Positions 16,982 to 26,115 of a DNA stretch of 64,000 nucleotides are shown here, piece after piece (position 1 is the stretch's first letter; each line of letters starts with the position of its first letter). Made by a program: the position numbers and the translations under genes. The notes beneath the pieces were generated by a model. That model worked only from the letters and a program-made list of their open reading frames with translations, ran no database searches and was not told the DNA's origin. The DNA is taken from assembly GCA_016703335.1 (NCBI GenBank), contig JADJCG010000004.1, positions 124,001 to 188,000 on the forward strand, given 5' to 3'. Source of the stretch: Caulobacteraceae bacterium. Lineage in GTDB: Bacteria > Pseudomonadota > Alphaproteobacteria > Caulobacterales > Aquidulcibacteraceae.

Positions 16982-17681
16982 ATGGCCGAAGCGGGCTACG
17001 CAACGCAGGGCGAAATCGATTATCCATGCCCGTACTGCAATCGGCGCAATCTGCAAACGCGCGCCAACGTGCCCGTACGTGCGCGGCATGGTCATCGCTT
17101 ACATTATGGGCGCAAAGCGCCTCGTCGGCTGCGGTCCAGTGCGTGCGCGGTGAGATCTATAAGCAGCAAGGGTTATCGCTGCTCGTCGGCTGGTTCAGCC
17201 CGGTGGCGCTGGTCGCCAATCCGCTCTTCATCACCTACGGCCTGATTCGCGGCCTTTTCGTGTTCCCAACCCAACTGGCGTGCGCAACCTTCTTGCGGAA
17301 GCCGGCATTCCCTGATCCCGGCGACCAAGTGGATGTGTTGAAGGCGTGCTACGCGCTCGCCGCGACGATGATCCGCGCCGACGGCAAGGTCGATCCGGCC
17401 GAAATCGAAACCGCTATGCGTCTCGGCGGCGAACTCATTCCGGGCTTCGACCCGACCGAATTCGAAGCGTGGTCAAAGGCAATCGAGTTCCGGACGATCC
17501 GTACATTCTCGCCGGGTTGCTGCGGAACGTGCTGTCGGACGATGCGCGCCAACGTGTCTATGATTATCTCGTCGCGATCGCCAATGCGGACGGGGAAGTC
17601 GCGGCTGAAGAGCAAAGACTTCTGGATGGCGTGCGCGTGACGCTTGCCTTGCGGCGGAAGGTTGAGGCACTTGCCGCTTAG
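16982..17681 (+). CDS. TerB-like domain protein with N-terminal zinc ribbon, frameshifted
   Basis: The frames joined read: start MAEAGYATQGEIDYPCPYC, a second Cys pair (VGCGPC) forming a zinc ribbon, a hydrophobic helix (VGWFSPVALVANPLFITYGL), and a helical TerB-type domain (KACYALAATMIRADGKVDPAEIE and AIANADGEVAAEEQRLLDGV, both with the acidic DG motif that binds a metal in TerB). At least three single-base breaks are present (about 17095, 17140 and 17490). TerB relatives act near membranes in stress responses; the role here is unknown. The stop overlaps the next start by one base. Confidence 0.7.
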
Positions 17682-18115
17682 TGACGGTTCATATCGTAAA
17701 ATTATGCGTCGGCGCCGATAGCGTCGAGGATTTGGCCGAGTGGCAGATCGGCCAGATCAAGCGCGCCAAAAAGGAAAAGCGGAAGATCGTCGCGCCGGTG
17801 TGCGGTACGCGCATGTGGCCTAAGCGCGTTGATGACGTGCTGAAGGGCGGTTCGCTTTATTGGGTCATCAAGGGCGTGATCAGCGTCCGCCAGAAGATCA
17901 TCGCCATCGATGACGTGACGGACGATCACGGCGAGCGTTGCGGCCTCTATCTGGATGGCCACCTCTATCGCACCGTCCCGCAACCGAGACGCGCGTTCCA
18001 AGGCTGGCGCTATCTCGACGTGAAAGATGCGCCGAGCGATCTAGGCGAAGCGCAAGGCGGCGCTGATTTGCCTGAGCATCTGCGCCGGCAATTGGTCGAG
18101 CTTGGCGCTTGGTGA
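17681..18115 (+). CDS. DUF1489 family protein
   Basis: The 144 residues match DUF1489, a family found almost only in alphaproteobacteria: VHIVKLCVGADSVEDLA, then PVCGTRMWPKRVDDVL and GGSLYWVIKGVISVRQ. The ending has the usual LPEHLRRQLVELGAW. GTG 17681 overlaps the preceding stop, so it is coupled to the TerB-like gene. No function is known. It is convergent with the kynureninase-like gene. Confidence 0.88.
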   Translation: MTVHIVKLCVGADSVEDLAEWQIGQIKRAKKEKRKIVAPVCGTRMWPKRVDDVLKGGSLYWVIKGVISVRQKIIAIDDVTDDHGERCGLYLDGHLYRTVPQPRRAFQGWRYLDVKDAPSDLGEAQGGADLPEHLRRQLVELGAW

Positions 18116-18129
18116 TTTAGCCGAGTGTC

Positions 18130-19166
18130 TTACTCCACCGCGTTGGGATGGCGCAACGAGATGAAGCGCGATTGCGGGCCGGTGGCATTGGGCTTCAGCA
18201 GCTCGGCGCTGCGCAACTTCGCGCCGGCTTCGCCGGCTTCGATTGCGCTCACCAATTGCGCGCAACGCCTCGCAGCGTTCGCTGATCGCCTCGGTGTCCA
18301 CGCCTTCTCGCGCCAACATGCGCCGGACAGCGTTGAAACGATAAAGCCCGGTCGGATCGAACGTCGCGCCGAGGAAGCGCGAACCATCCTTGCCATAACC
18401 GACTTCGCCTTGCTTGCCTTCCATCGCGCCGAAATCGGCGAACCAACCTGTTCTGGCTGGGCGCGGCGCATAGCCTGGGGGCGTGCAAGTAAGCCGCGTT
18501 TTCGCCGGCCATCGCATATTTGTAGCCGCCGCCCATAAGGAACACGCGGTCCGCGACTTTTGAGAAGTCGCACGGCATCGCCATGAACGAATGATAGAGG
18601 TCCAGCGCGACCCATGTGCCTTCCGGCGACGCGTAGCTCGCGAGTTCTTCGACCCCGTCGAAGCGCAACCCTGTGCGAAACATGACGTGGCTGAGAAAGG
18701 CGATTTCGGCCGGTTGCTCGCGCATGGCGGCGAGATAGCGTTGCGTGAACGTGCCGAACGGTTCACAGGCCACGAAGCGACGTTTGATAAGGCCGCGCTC
18801 TTCCCAGCGTGCGCTTTGACGGCGGAAAGCGTGGAATTCTCCATCCGTCGTCAGCACGTCGATTGGCTTGTTGTTCCATTTGCTTGTGAAGATGCGCGAC
18901 AGAAACTCGTGGGTGTTTGGCGTAAACGCGATCGTTGTCGGATCCGGAAGATGGAGTTCGTCAGCGACGTGACGCTGCGATTCAGGGATCACTTCTCCGA
19001 ACACCTTCTCCCACTTGCGATCGGCCAGCAGGGCAGCGTCGTCCCATGACGCGACGTGGCCTTCGCAGGAGGCGTCCGGCCAAAGGTGGTGCGAGTGTGC
19101 CGCGAAATGGATGCGGCCCGGCGAAGCCGCTAGCGCGCGCGAGAAGAGGTGTTTGTAGCTTTTCAT
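18130..19166 (-). CDS. Class V aminotransferase-fold, kynureninase-like enzyme, frameshifted
   Basis: The start KSYKHLFSRALAASPGRIHF leads into a PLP-dependent fold-type I protein with the PLP-Asp segment VALDLYHSFMAMPCDF and the Schiff-base Lys in LMGGGYKYAMAGENAA. The frame shifts at about 18480 (RTGWFADFGAMEGK, GLYRFNAVRRMLAREG) and 18245 (QSRFISLRHPNAVE). It lies directly behind kynA and overlaps it, so a kynureninase role (kynurenine to anthranilate plus alanine) is likely. The sequence differs from classical KynU, so the call depends on context. Confidence 0.75.
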
Positions 19167-19951
19167 AGTTTTGTCCGGAGCGACCAAATCTCAGGGAATG
19201 CGCGACGTGTAAGCGTTTGCTGCAGATAGCCGACGCCTTCAGTGCCGCCGGTGCCGCGTTTGCGGCCGATGATGCGTTCGACCGTCAGCACATGCTTGTG
19301 CCGCCAGGTGAGGAACGCGTCGTCGAGATCGATGAGTTTTTCGGCGAGCTGGTAGAGTGACCAATATTTCGTGGTATCTCGATAGACTGCGAGCCACGCG
19401 TCCTCGACCACCTCGCTCGGCATGTAAGGCGCGCCTGCCGCGCGCTCGTAGGCTGACTTCGGAATGTCGAATTCTTTGGCGAGCTGACGCAGCGCATCGT
19501 CATAGAGGCTCGGCGCGTTGAGCGCGTCTTCGAGCATCGTGCGATCGTCGCTGCCGGCGTCGTGAAATTTGAGGAACGAGTCGTCCTTGATGCCGAGCTT
19601 GTATTCGAGCACGCGAAACTGCGCGGACTGAAAGCCTGAGCTCGTGCCGAGCAAATTGCGGAAGTTGAGGTAGTCCGCTGGCGTCATCGTCGCGAGGATG
19701 TCCCAGGTCTGCGTCATCACGGCTTGGATGCGTGAGACACGCGCTAGGTGTTTGTACGCAGGAACGAGGTTGCCGGATCGGACTTCGCTTTGCGCTGCGC
19801 CGATTTCGTGGATGGCCTGCTTCATCCAGAGTTCCATTGTCTGGTGCAGGATGACGAAGAGAAGTTCGTCATGTTCGCCGGTTTGGGGTCGTTGCGCAGC
19901 CAAAAGTTCCGGCAAACGCAGATAGTCGCCGTATGTGACGCCCTTGCTCAT
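19163..19951 (-). CDS. kynA: Tryptophan 2,3-dioxygenase
   Basis: The 262-residue protein has the TDO hallmarks: TYGDYLRLPELLAAQ, HDELLFVILHQTMELW, the haem-ligand His in WRHKHVLTVERIIG, and the substrate loop RKRGTGGTEGVGYL. It opens the indole ring of L-tryptophan with O2 to give N-formylkynurenine in the cytoplasm. A good AAGGAAGG site precedes ATG 19951. It forms an operon with the kynureninase-like gene; no formamidase gene is seen nearby. Confidence 0.95.
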   Translation of the reverse strand: MSKGVTYGDYLRLPELLAAQRPQTGEHDELLFVILHQTMELWMKQAIHEIGAAQSEVRSGNLVPAYKHLARVSRIQAVMTQTWDILATMTPADYLNFRNLLGTSSGFQSAQFRVLEYKLGIKDDSFLKFHDAGSDDRTMLEDALNAPSLYDDALRQLAKEFDIPKSAYERAAGAPYMPSEVVEDAWLAVYRDTTKYWSLYQLAEKLIDLDDAFLTWRHKHVLTVERIIGRKRGTGGTEGVGYLQQTLTRRAFPEIWSLRTKL

Positions 19952-20054
19952 TTCCGGCGTTCCTTCCTTTGAATCACGAGCTTAGAGCATGTGGCGCCGC
20001 AGCGGAAAAGCTCTCGGAAGGCATGCTGCAAGCCAGCATTCCATATTTTCGGTT

Positions 20055-20065
20055 TGGTCATACCA
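20055..20065. promoter_or_regulatory. TGGT-N3-ACCA palindrome, GntR/FadR-like operator candidate
   Basis: TGGTCATACCA is a perfect inverted repeat of the kind bound by FadR-subfamily GntR regulators. It lies between kynA (reverse) and the SRPBCC gene (forward), next to a further TTTGGTAG half site. Motif match only; no GntR gene is in the window. Confidence 0.3.
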
Positions 20066-20124
20066 CCCGATTTGGTAGTGAAAGCGCCGCCGAGGGGGCA
20101 GAAGCTCAAGGAGGGCAGGCGTAA

Positions 20125-21189
20125 ATGGCCGCTGTGGGACGCACACTTTTAATCGTTGTTGTCGTGGTGCTGGGACTTGGCGCCGCGCTGTACTTCCTGG
20201 GTCCGAAGACGGCGAGCCGCAGCCAAACGCTTGAGATCGAGCGTCCGGCCGCAACTGTTCTCGCCCGTCTTTCCTCAACGCCCGTCGGTGCCACGGTTGT
20301 TGAAGGCGTCACGATTTCTGAAGCGCCGACACTCGAAGGCGACACTGTGACAGCACCTGTCGCGTTCGCTGACGGCGGCACCGGCCGGGTCAGCTACACT
20401 GTCACCGCTGATGGCGAAGGTTCGAACGTTGCGGTGAAGCTCGAGCAAGATCTCGGCGCCAACCCGATGAATCGCTTCGCAGCGATCACAGGTGGCGAAG
20501 TTGCTCCGCTCATCGCCGGCGCCGCGACTGCTGTCGAAACCGATTTGAACGCGCTGCCGAACGCCACGTTCGCTGGCCTGCAATATTCGGTCGTCGATCT
20601 GACAGCGCGCCCGTTCTTCTACGTTGAGAATTGCTCGGACACCTCGGTGGACTCAATCACATCGATCATCGGCCAAGCCGTTGTCGCGATCCCGCCGGTG
20701 ATGTCGGCGAGCCGCCTCACGGTGAACGGTCCGCTGATGGCCGTCGAGCCGCGTGTCGTCTCGAACCAATATTGCTACCAAGTCGGTTACCCGTATGCGG
20801 GCCGTCAGCCGCGTGCGCTGCTGATCGGCAAAACCGGCGAAACGCCAGCCGGCCAAGCGCTGCGCGTTGTCTACACGGGCGAAGAAGCCAACGTGATCGG
20901 CCAAGTGTACGACCCGATGGATGCACTCCTCGGCGCCGCGCACCTGGACAACCCGGCGACGCGTGAAGACGATTGGGTGACGTACGAAGTCTATAACGAT
21001 GACGCGACGCAAGCCGGTGGCTCGCGCAATCGCGAAATCTACTATGTCGTGCCACAAGGCGCCGACATCAGCGCTCTGGCGCGTATCCAAGCGCCGACTG
21101 AAGCCGCTGCCGTTCCGGCCAACGTGCCGGCGACGACGACGGAAGCTCCGGCGACGACCGCGCCGGTCCCGGCGACTACGACGCCGTAA
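20125..21189 (+). CDS. SRPBCC/effector-binding domain membrane-anchored protein
   Basis: An N-terminal anchor (GRTLLIVVVVVLGLGAALYFL) is followed by a polyketide cyclase/SRPBCC-like domain (about 30-150: QTLEIERPAATVLARL, GGTGRVSYTVTADGEG) and a second part like GyrI effector-binding domains (about 180-320). The last 35 residues are a Thr/Pro/Ala repeat (PATTTEAPATTAPVPATTTP), a low-complexity extracytoplasmic tail. It probably binds a small hydrophobic ligand, but nothing shows which. A strong terminator follows. Confidence 0.75.
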   Translation: MAAVGRTLLIVVVVVLGLGAALYFLGPKTASRSQTLEIERPAATVLARLSSTPVGATVVEGVTISEAPTLEGDTVTAPVAFADGGTGRVSYTVTADGEGSNVAVKLEQDLGANPMNRFAAITGGEVAPLIAGAATAVETDLNALPNATFAGLQYSVVDLTARPFFYVENCSDTSVDSITSIIGQAVVAIPPVMSASRLTVNGPLMAVEPRVVSNQYCYQVGYPYAGRQPRALLIGKTGETPAGQALRVVYTGEEANVIGQVYDPMDALLGAAHLDNPATREDDWVTYEVYNDDATQAGGSRNREIYYVVPQGADISALARIQAPTEAAAVPANVPATTTEAPATTAPVPATTTP

Positions 21190-21213
21190 CCGTCAAGCGA
21201 AAGAACGAAATGG

Positions 21214-21245
21214 AAGGGCCGTTGGCGAAAGCCAGCGGCCCTTTT
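21214..21245 (+). terminator. Rho-independent terminator of the SRPBCC gene
   Basis: A 13-base stem (AAGGGCCGTTGGC with GCCAGCGGCCCTT, one mismatch) with a GAAA loop is followed by TTTT. Confidence 0.8.
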
Positions 21246-21291
21246 GTTATGTCGCGCGGCTGCTAGGCTTGCCCGAAGTGTGGAACTCAAC

Positions 21292-22251
21292 GTGAAACAT
21301 GTCCTCTTAAGCTTGGCGGCCGTGTGCGCGCTGTTCGCGGTGAGCGCGAACGCGCGGGCGCAGCAGGTCGGCATCGCGTCGCGTGAGGCCGGCGCGACGG
21401 CGATCAGCGCGAACGACGACGAATATGAGCGCGCCAATGCGGCGGATGTCGCGATCTGGCTGCATCAGCCGGGCGCTGGCGCCGACAAAGAGGCGCTCGC
21501 GCGTCACTTGAGCGGGATCGTGCGCGAATGGACGCCGCAGGAGCGGACGCGGCTCGAAGCCATGCTTCAGCGGCTGGCGCCGGGCCTCGCGCAGATATCG
21601 TCGGTGCTGCCCGAGCATGTGCAGATTGCGGCCATTCGCCCTGAAGCGTCAGGCGGCGCAGATTTCACGCGCGGGTCGACAATCTTCTTGATCGGTTTAA
21701 GGGCGACCGACGCGGAGCTCGATGAGCGGTTCTTCCATGAGCTGTTTCACGTCATCTCGCGCGCCAACGCCGAACGTCGCGATCAGCTTTACGCCCTAGT
21801 TGGTTTCTCGCGTTGCACGCCGATGGCGTTGGACAGCGCGCTGACGGAGCATGTGCTGACCAATCCGGACGCGCCGCGCGTGGAGTATGCGGCGCAAGTG
21901 ACAGTCAACAATCGAACGTTCTGGACGACGCCGCTGATGGTCGCCGACTTGCCGCGCTACACGGCGCAATCGGGCTTGTTCGATCATGTCGATCTGCAGT
22001 TCGTGCCGCTGGCGCGCGATGCGCAAGGACGCTGCACGCTTGATGAGAGTGTTACTGTGGCGCGGGGCGATGTCGCGACCGCTGTGATCGCGCAAGCGGG
22101 CGGCAACACAGACTACGTCATTCACCCCGAAGAATTGGTGGCCGACAATTTCGCGCAGATGATGACGAGCCGCAGCAATACTTCGAGCCCCGAGATATAT
22201 GATCGTCTCGCGGGCGTGCTCCAGATCCAACGCCCTGCGCCGGGTCAATAG
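21292..22251 (+). CDS. Exported protein with HExxH-type motif, possible metallopeptidase
   Basis: GTG 21292 gives a clean signal peptide (KHVLLSLAAVCALFAVSANARA). In the mature part FFHELFHVISRAN contains HELFH, an HExxH-type zinc motif. A downstream Glu in HPEELVADNFAQMM fits the third ligand of a gluzincin (EExxADxF). Both support a zinc peptidase, although the family is not one I can name. Two Cys (FSRCTPMAL, GRCTLDES) could form a disulfide. The first 16 residues of the longer ORF overlap the terminator and are not used. Confidence 0.62.
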   Translation: MKHVLLSLAAVCALFAVSANARAQQVGIASREAGATAISANDDEYERANAADVAIWLHQPGAGADKEALARHLSGIVREWTPQERTRLEAMLQRLAPGLAQISSVLPEHVQIAAIRPEASGGADFTRGSTIFLIGLRATDAELDERFFHELFHVISRANAERRDQLYALVGFSRCTPMALDSALTEHVLTNPDAPRVEYAAQVTVNNRTFWTTPLMVADLPRYTAQSGLFDHVDLQFVPLARDAQGRCTLDESVTVARGDVATAVIAQAGGNTDYVIHPEELVADNFAQMMTSRSNTSSPEIYDRLAGVLQIQRPAPGQ

Positions 22252-22306
22252 CGCCCGGACTCTATCTGAACGAAAGCTATGTCACCATGCTGCGCATGCA
22301 GACGCG

Positions 22307-23854
22307 CTAGGGCCGCATGCCAAAGCTTGACGGCCCAATCTCCCCGACCCGCTGCGCCAGGTTTGCCCAATCGCAGAGCAGTTTGCGGGTGTCGCGCGGG
22401 TCGATGATTTCTTCGGCGTAGAAGCTTTCGGCCGTGCGGAATGGTGAGCGCAACGCCTCAGCCCAAGCGCGGATTTCGGCGAGGCGTGTGTCGGGATCGG
22501 GATGAGCTTCGAGTTCGGCCTTGAACGCGGCTTCAATGCCGCCTTCGAGCGGCAGCGAACCCCAATCGCCAGAGGGCCAGCAATAGCGGAGCTTGGTGCG
22601 CGTCGGGTTCATCATCGCGGAACCTGCGAGCCCGAACGCTTGGCGCACAACGATCGAGCACCACGGCACGCGCGCTTGATAAACCGCCGCCATCGCTTGC
22701 ACGCCGAGCTTCACCGTTGCTGCACGTTCGTGCTTCACGCCGACGGCGAAGCCCGGGCAATCGACGAAATGCACCACAGGCAAGTGGAATGTCTGCGCAA
22801 GATCGACATGCTTGATGAGTTTGCGGCAAACGTCCGCGGTCCAGGCGCCGCCCATGAAGTGCGGATCGCCTGCAAGGACGGCGACGCTGTGACCATCGAC
22901 GCGGGCAAAGCCGGTGATGAGGCCACGGGCCCATTGGCGACCGGTTTCAAAGAACGTGCCGGCGTCCACGCAGGCTTCGACAATGCGGCGCATTTTGTAG
23001 GGCACACGGCGATCACGCGGCACGGCGTTGATAAGCGTGTCGTCGCGCCGATCGACCGGATCGTTTGTTGCGATGCGGGCTGGCAGTTCGTGGATCGAAG
23101 CGGGCAGGTAGGAGAGAAACTTGCGCGCCGCGGCGAACGCTTCCGTTTCGCTGGCGACGATGTCGTCGACGACGCCGTTTTTGCCGTTGATGTCAGCGCC
23201 GCCGAGACCTTCCTTATCGACGTTCTCACCGATCGCTTTCGCAACTGGAGGGCCAGCGACAAACACCTGGCTCAGTCCTTGGACCATGACGCTGTAATGG
23301 CTCGCGGCGACACGCCCCGCGCCTAGCCCAGCGCACGGTCCCAGTGCGAGCGCCACCACGGGGACGCTCGCCATGTTTGCGACAACCCATTCCCAACCTG
23401 GAGTCTGCGGAATGTACGTGCGCGGATCTTTCTCCAGCATCTTCACGGAGCCACCGCCGCCAGTGCTGTCGACCATGCGAACGAGCGGCATGCGATATTC
23501 GTTCGCCATCTGCTCGGCGAAGACGAGCTTTTGCCAGATGCCAGCGTCAGCCGCGCCGCCGCGCACGGAAAAATCATCCGACTGCACGCAAACCGGGCGG
23601 CCATCGATCTCGCCGCGGCCAATGACGAATGGCGTGGCGCGGAATGAAGCGAGCTGATTGTCGGCGCCGTACTCGGCTTTGCCGGCGATCTTGCCGGTCT
23701 CATGAAATGAGCCGCGATCCAGCAGCGCATCCACGCGTTCCCGGGCCGTTAGTTTGCCAGAGGATTTTTGGCGCGCTACCCGGTCGGCGCCGCCCATTTG
23801 CTCCGCCAGCGCTTCGCGGCGGCGGAGTTCTTCAATATCTTTGTCCCAGCTCAT
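22307..23854 (-). CDS. Acyl-CoA carboxylase carboxyltransferase (beta) subunit
   Basis: The 515 residues cover both halves of the carboxyltransferase fold: KLTARERVDALLDRGSF, DFSVRGGAADAGIWQKL, GPCAGLGAGRVAASHYSVMV, then GHSVAVLAGDPHFMGGAWTA, FVDCPGFAVGVKHERAA and WPSGDWGSLPLEGGIEAAF. Such subunits move CO2 from biotin to propionyl-, methylcrotonyl- or geranyl-CoA; the sequence is closest in style to propionyl-type enzymes, but the substrate is not fixed. No biotin-carrying alpha subunit is nearby, so the partner must be encoded elsewhere. Confidence 0.9.
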   Translation of the reverse strand: MSWDKDIEELRRREALAEQMGGADRVARQKSSGKLTARERVDALLDRGSFHETGKIAGKAEYGADNQLASFRATPFVIGRGEIDGRPVCVQSDDFSVRGGAADAGIWQKLVFAEQMANEYRMPLVRMVDSTGGGGSVKMLEKDPRTYIPQTPGWEWVVANMASVPVVALALGPCAGLGAGRVAASHYSVMVQGLSQVFVAGPPVAKAIGENVDKEGLGGADINGKNGVVDDIVASETEAFAAARKFLSYLPASIHELPARIATNDPVDRRDDTLINAVPRDRRVPYKMRRIVEACVDAGTFFETGRQWARGLITGFARVDGHSVAVLAGDPHFMGGAWTADVCRKLIKHVDLAQTFHLPVVHFVDCPGFAVGVKHERAATVKLGVQAMAAVYQARVPWCSIVVRQAFGLAGSAMMNPTRTKLRYCWPSGDWGSLPLEGGIEAAFKAELEAHPDPDTRLAEIRAWAEALRSPFRTAESFYAEEIIDPRDTRKLLCDWANLAQRVGEIGPSSFGMRP

Positions 23855-23940
23855 GGCGAAAGCCTAGGCGGGCGTGACGCAAAGAAAAAGGTCACAGCGC
23901 GCGAGGACCGCGCATCGTGTCGCGCGATTGGAGAAGAGCG

Positions 23941-24611
23941 TCACACCGCCATGTTGTCGATCAGCCGTGTCTTGCCGAGCCAGGCGGCAGCGAGAATGCG
24001 GGCAGGGCGAGCGAGGTCGGAGATTGGCGCAAGCGTCTCGGCGTCGCGTATAGCGATGTAGTCGACGCTCGCGAAACCTGCGGCGAGCACGTGGCGCGAA
24101 GCTTCCGCTTCGGCGGCGGCGATCGGCTCACTGGCGGGAGTTGCTGATAGTCCTTCTCGCCGAAGAATGCGGCGTCGGGGAGTGACTGAAGCAGAAGCTT
24201 GGTCACGACGGTGGCGACGCCGCCGAAGAAGTGCGGACGGAATTCGCCTTCAAGCGGCGTCGAGACATCGCTGACGATGACGTTCGTCGCGAAGCCCTCC
24301 GGATACATGACCGCACGCTCCGGCGCGTAGAGCAAATCGCAGCCTGCGCCAGCGAGCATGTTAGAATCGCCGGCTTCGTCACGCGGGTAGCGCTCGAAAT
24401 CCTCGTGCGGTGCGAACTGGCGTGGATTCACGAACAAGGTGGCGATCACGCGATCGCATTTTTTCTTCGCCGTGCGAACCAGCGACAGGTGACCTTCGTG
24501 TAGGGCGCCCATGGTTGGCACCACGCCGACACGCAGACCCGAGGCGCGCCATGCGGCAATTTCTTTGCGCAGCGAAGGAACATCGCGGACGACGGGAAGG
24601 AGGCTGGTCAT
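23941..24611 (-). pseudogene. panC: Pantothenate synthetase with internal deletion
   Basis: PanC joins pantoate and beta-alanine with ATP. The first ~160 residues are normal: VGVVPTMGALHEGHLSLVR with the nucleotide-binding HxGH, TLFVNPRQFAPHEDF, PLEGEFRPHFFGGVATVVTK and FFGEKDYQQL. Directly after QQL another frame carries the usual end (EASRHVLAAGFASVDYIAIR, DAETLAP, ARILAAAWLGKTRLIDN). The ~60 residues between them, including the KMSKS-like GLALSSRN part, are missing. As written the protein would be inactive. This is either a real deletion or an assembly deletion; biosynthesis of CoA makes the second more likely. Confidence 0.8.
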
Positions 24612-24653
24612 TCCGGTTCGCAATCCATGGACGCTGCACGCGCGTCAAGACGC

Positions 24654-24668
24654 TTAAGCGCGCCTTAA
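24654..24668 (+). promoter_or_regulatory. CtrA-type binding box upstream of mipZ
   Basis: TTAA-GCGCGCC-TTAA is a perfect TTAA-N7-TTAA match to the CtrA master-regulator box of Caulobacterales and relatives. It is about 90 bases upstream of the mipZ start. A near-perfect inverted repeat (TTAACCTCG / CGAGGTTTAA, 24665-24688) follows immediately and shares the second half site. Confidence 0.55.
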
Positions 24669-24756
24669 CCTCGATCAACGAGGTTTAACGCATGTGTGTC
24701 GGCGAAGCAGCTCAGTTCACGAGCGTCGCGCCCGTCCAATTGGGCGGGGCGCGCTG

Positions 24757-25628
24757 ATGAGCCTTGCCTACGCCCACGAACCGGAGAACGCCGCGCCGCG
24801 CCGGGCGCATGTGATCGTCGTCGGCAACCAAAAGGGCGGGGCCGGCAAGTCGACCGTCGCCATGCACGTCATCGTTGCTTTGATGCGCATGGGGCGGCGC
24901 ACCGGCGTTCTGGACCTCGATGTCCGCCAGCGCTCGCTGACACGTTACATCGAAAATCGCGCCCGCTGGATCGCCGCGCGCGGCGCCCATCTGCCATCGC
25001 CGCAGATCCTGGAGCTGCAGAAAGCCCGCACCGCTCGCTGGACGTGGCCGAAGCCGAGGAGGACGCAGCGTTCCGGTCGGCGCTGAAGCGCTTGGCTGAG
25101 ACCTGCGATTTCATCGTCATCGACAGCCCGGGCGGCGATTCATACCTGGCTCGCCTCGCCCACGCCTGCGCCGATACGCTGATCACGCCGCTCAATGACA
25201 GCTTTGTCGATTTCGACCTGCTGGGCGACATCGACGAGAACTGCGCTGATATCGTCCGCCCCTCGATCTACAGCGAGATGGTCTGGGAGAGCCGCAAGAA
25301 GAAGGCGGTCGCCGCGCGGACCCCGATCGATTGGGTCGTCCTGCGCAATCGCACTGCCACGTCGAAGATCGAAGCCAAGAATAAGCAGCGGGTCGGCAAG
25401 GCCCTGTCGACGCTTTCAAGCCGAATTGGCTTTCGACTGGCGCCCGGCCTGTCCGAGCGCGTGATCTACCGAGAACTTTTTCCGCAGGGTCTGACCCTGT
25501 TGGATCTCGATGGCGACGGCGTGCCCGTCGATATGCGCATGGCGCATGTGGCGGCCCGTCAGGAGCTGCGCGACCTCTTTATCACCCTGAAGCTGCCCGG
25601 CTTCGACGGCGAAGCGCTGAAATTCTAG
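24757..25628 (+). CDS. mipZ: Division-plane positioning ATPase MipZ, frameshifted
   Basis: MipZ is a ParA-like ATPase that sits at ParB-parS near the poles and inhibits FtsZ, so that division happens at midcell. The protein has a deviant Walker A (VVGNQKGGAGKSTVAMH), LDLDVRQRSLTRYIENRARW, then after one frame change near 25035 the Walker B-like FIVIDSPGGDSYLARLAHA. MipZ-specific blocks follow: TPLNDSFVDFDLLGDID, IDWVVLRNRTAT and ERVIYRELFPQGLTLLDL. The last three separate MipZ from ParA. ATG 24757 follows a CtrA-type box. Confidence 0.93.
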
Positions 25629-25682
25629 CGGCGTCGTGCTAACGGCCCTCCTTGGCCGGCTTCGCGCGGTCGCGGAGGTGAC

Positions 25683-26111
25683 GTGGTTCCGGTCCTGCTC
25701 GTTGTGACCCTGATTTTCGGGGTTCTGTTTCTGACGCGCCTTGGCGGCGTCTATCGCGCTGAGCTGGCGCGGCGTTGGCCTACCGTACTGTTAGCAGGCG
25801 CAGCATTTTTGTGTCTTCTGCGTGGGTTGATCGGTCCGGCAATTACGTTGGGCAGCTTGGCTGCGTTGAGCTGGGCTTTGTGGCCGCAGATTGACCGGCG
25901 GGCGCTGGCGCCGCCATCGCCGCCGCAGGACGCCCCGGAAGATTTTGCAGCTCGGCGGCTGCTCGGTGTTGGTCCGAATGCCACGGCTGATGAGATCCGC
26001 GGCGCCTACCGAGCCAAGATGGCGCAAGCGCATCCCGATCGTGGTGGCTCCCATAACGAAGCCGCGCGGCTTGCGGCCGCGCGGGATCGTCTTCTGAAGA
26101 AGAAGCGCTAG
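25683..26111 (+). CDS. Membrane-anchored J-domain protein
   Basis: Two or three hydrophobic segments (VPVLLVVTLIFGVLFL, TVLLAGAAFLCLLRGLIG, ITLGSLAALSWALW) precede a C-terminal J-domain of about 60 residues: ARRLLGVGPNATADEIRGAY, then KMAQAHPDRGGSHNEAA with the HPD motif that stimulates DnaK. It resembles the Tim14/DjlA-like J-proteins found after mipZ in relatives. GTG 25683 is the start. It probably recruits DnaK to the inner membrane; the client is unknown. Confidence 0.8.
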   Translation: MVPVLLVVTLIFGVLFLTRLGGVYRAELARRWPTVLLAGAAFLCLLRGLIGPAITLGSLAALSWALWPQIDRRALAPPSPPQDAPEDFAARRLLGVGPNATADEIRGAYRAKMAQAHPDRGGSHNEAARLAAARDRLLKKKR

Positions 26112-26115
26112 GCGC

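Noticed and set aside
22502..23326. Long forward open frame of 274 codons
   Set aside because: It is antisense to the acyl-CoA carboxylase gene, which has full family motifs. High GC makes such shadow frames common.
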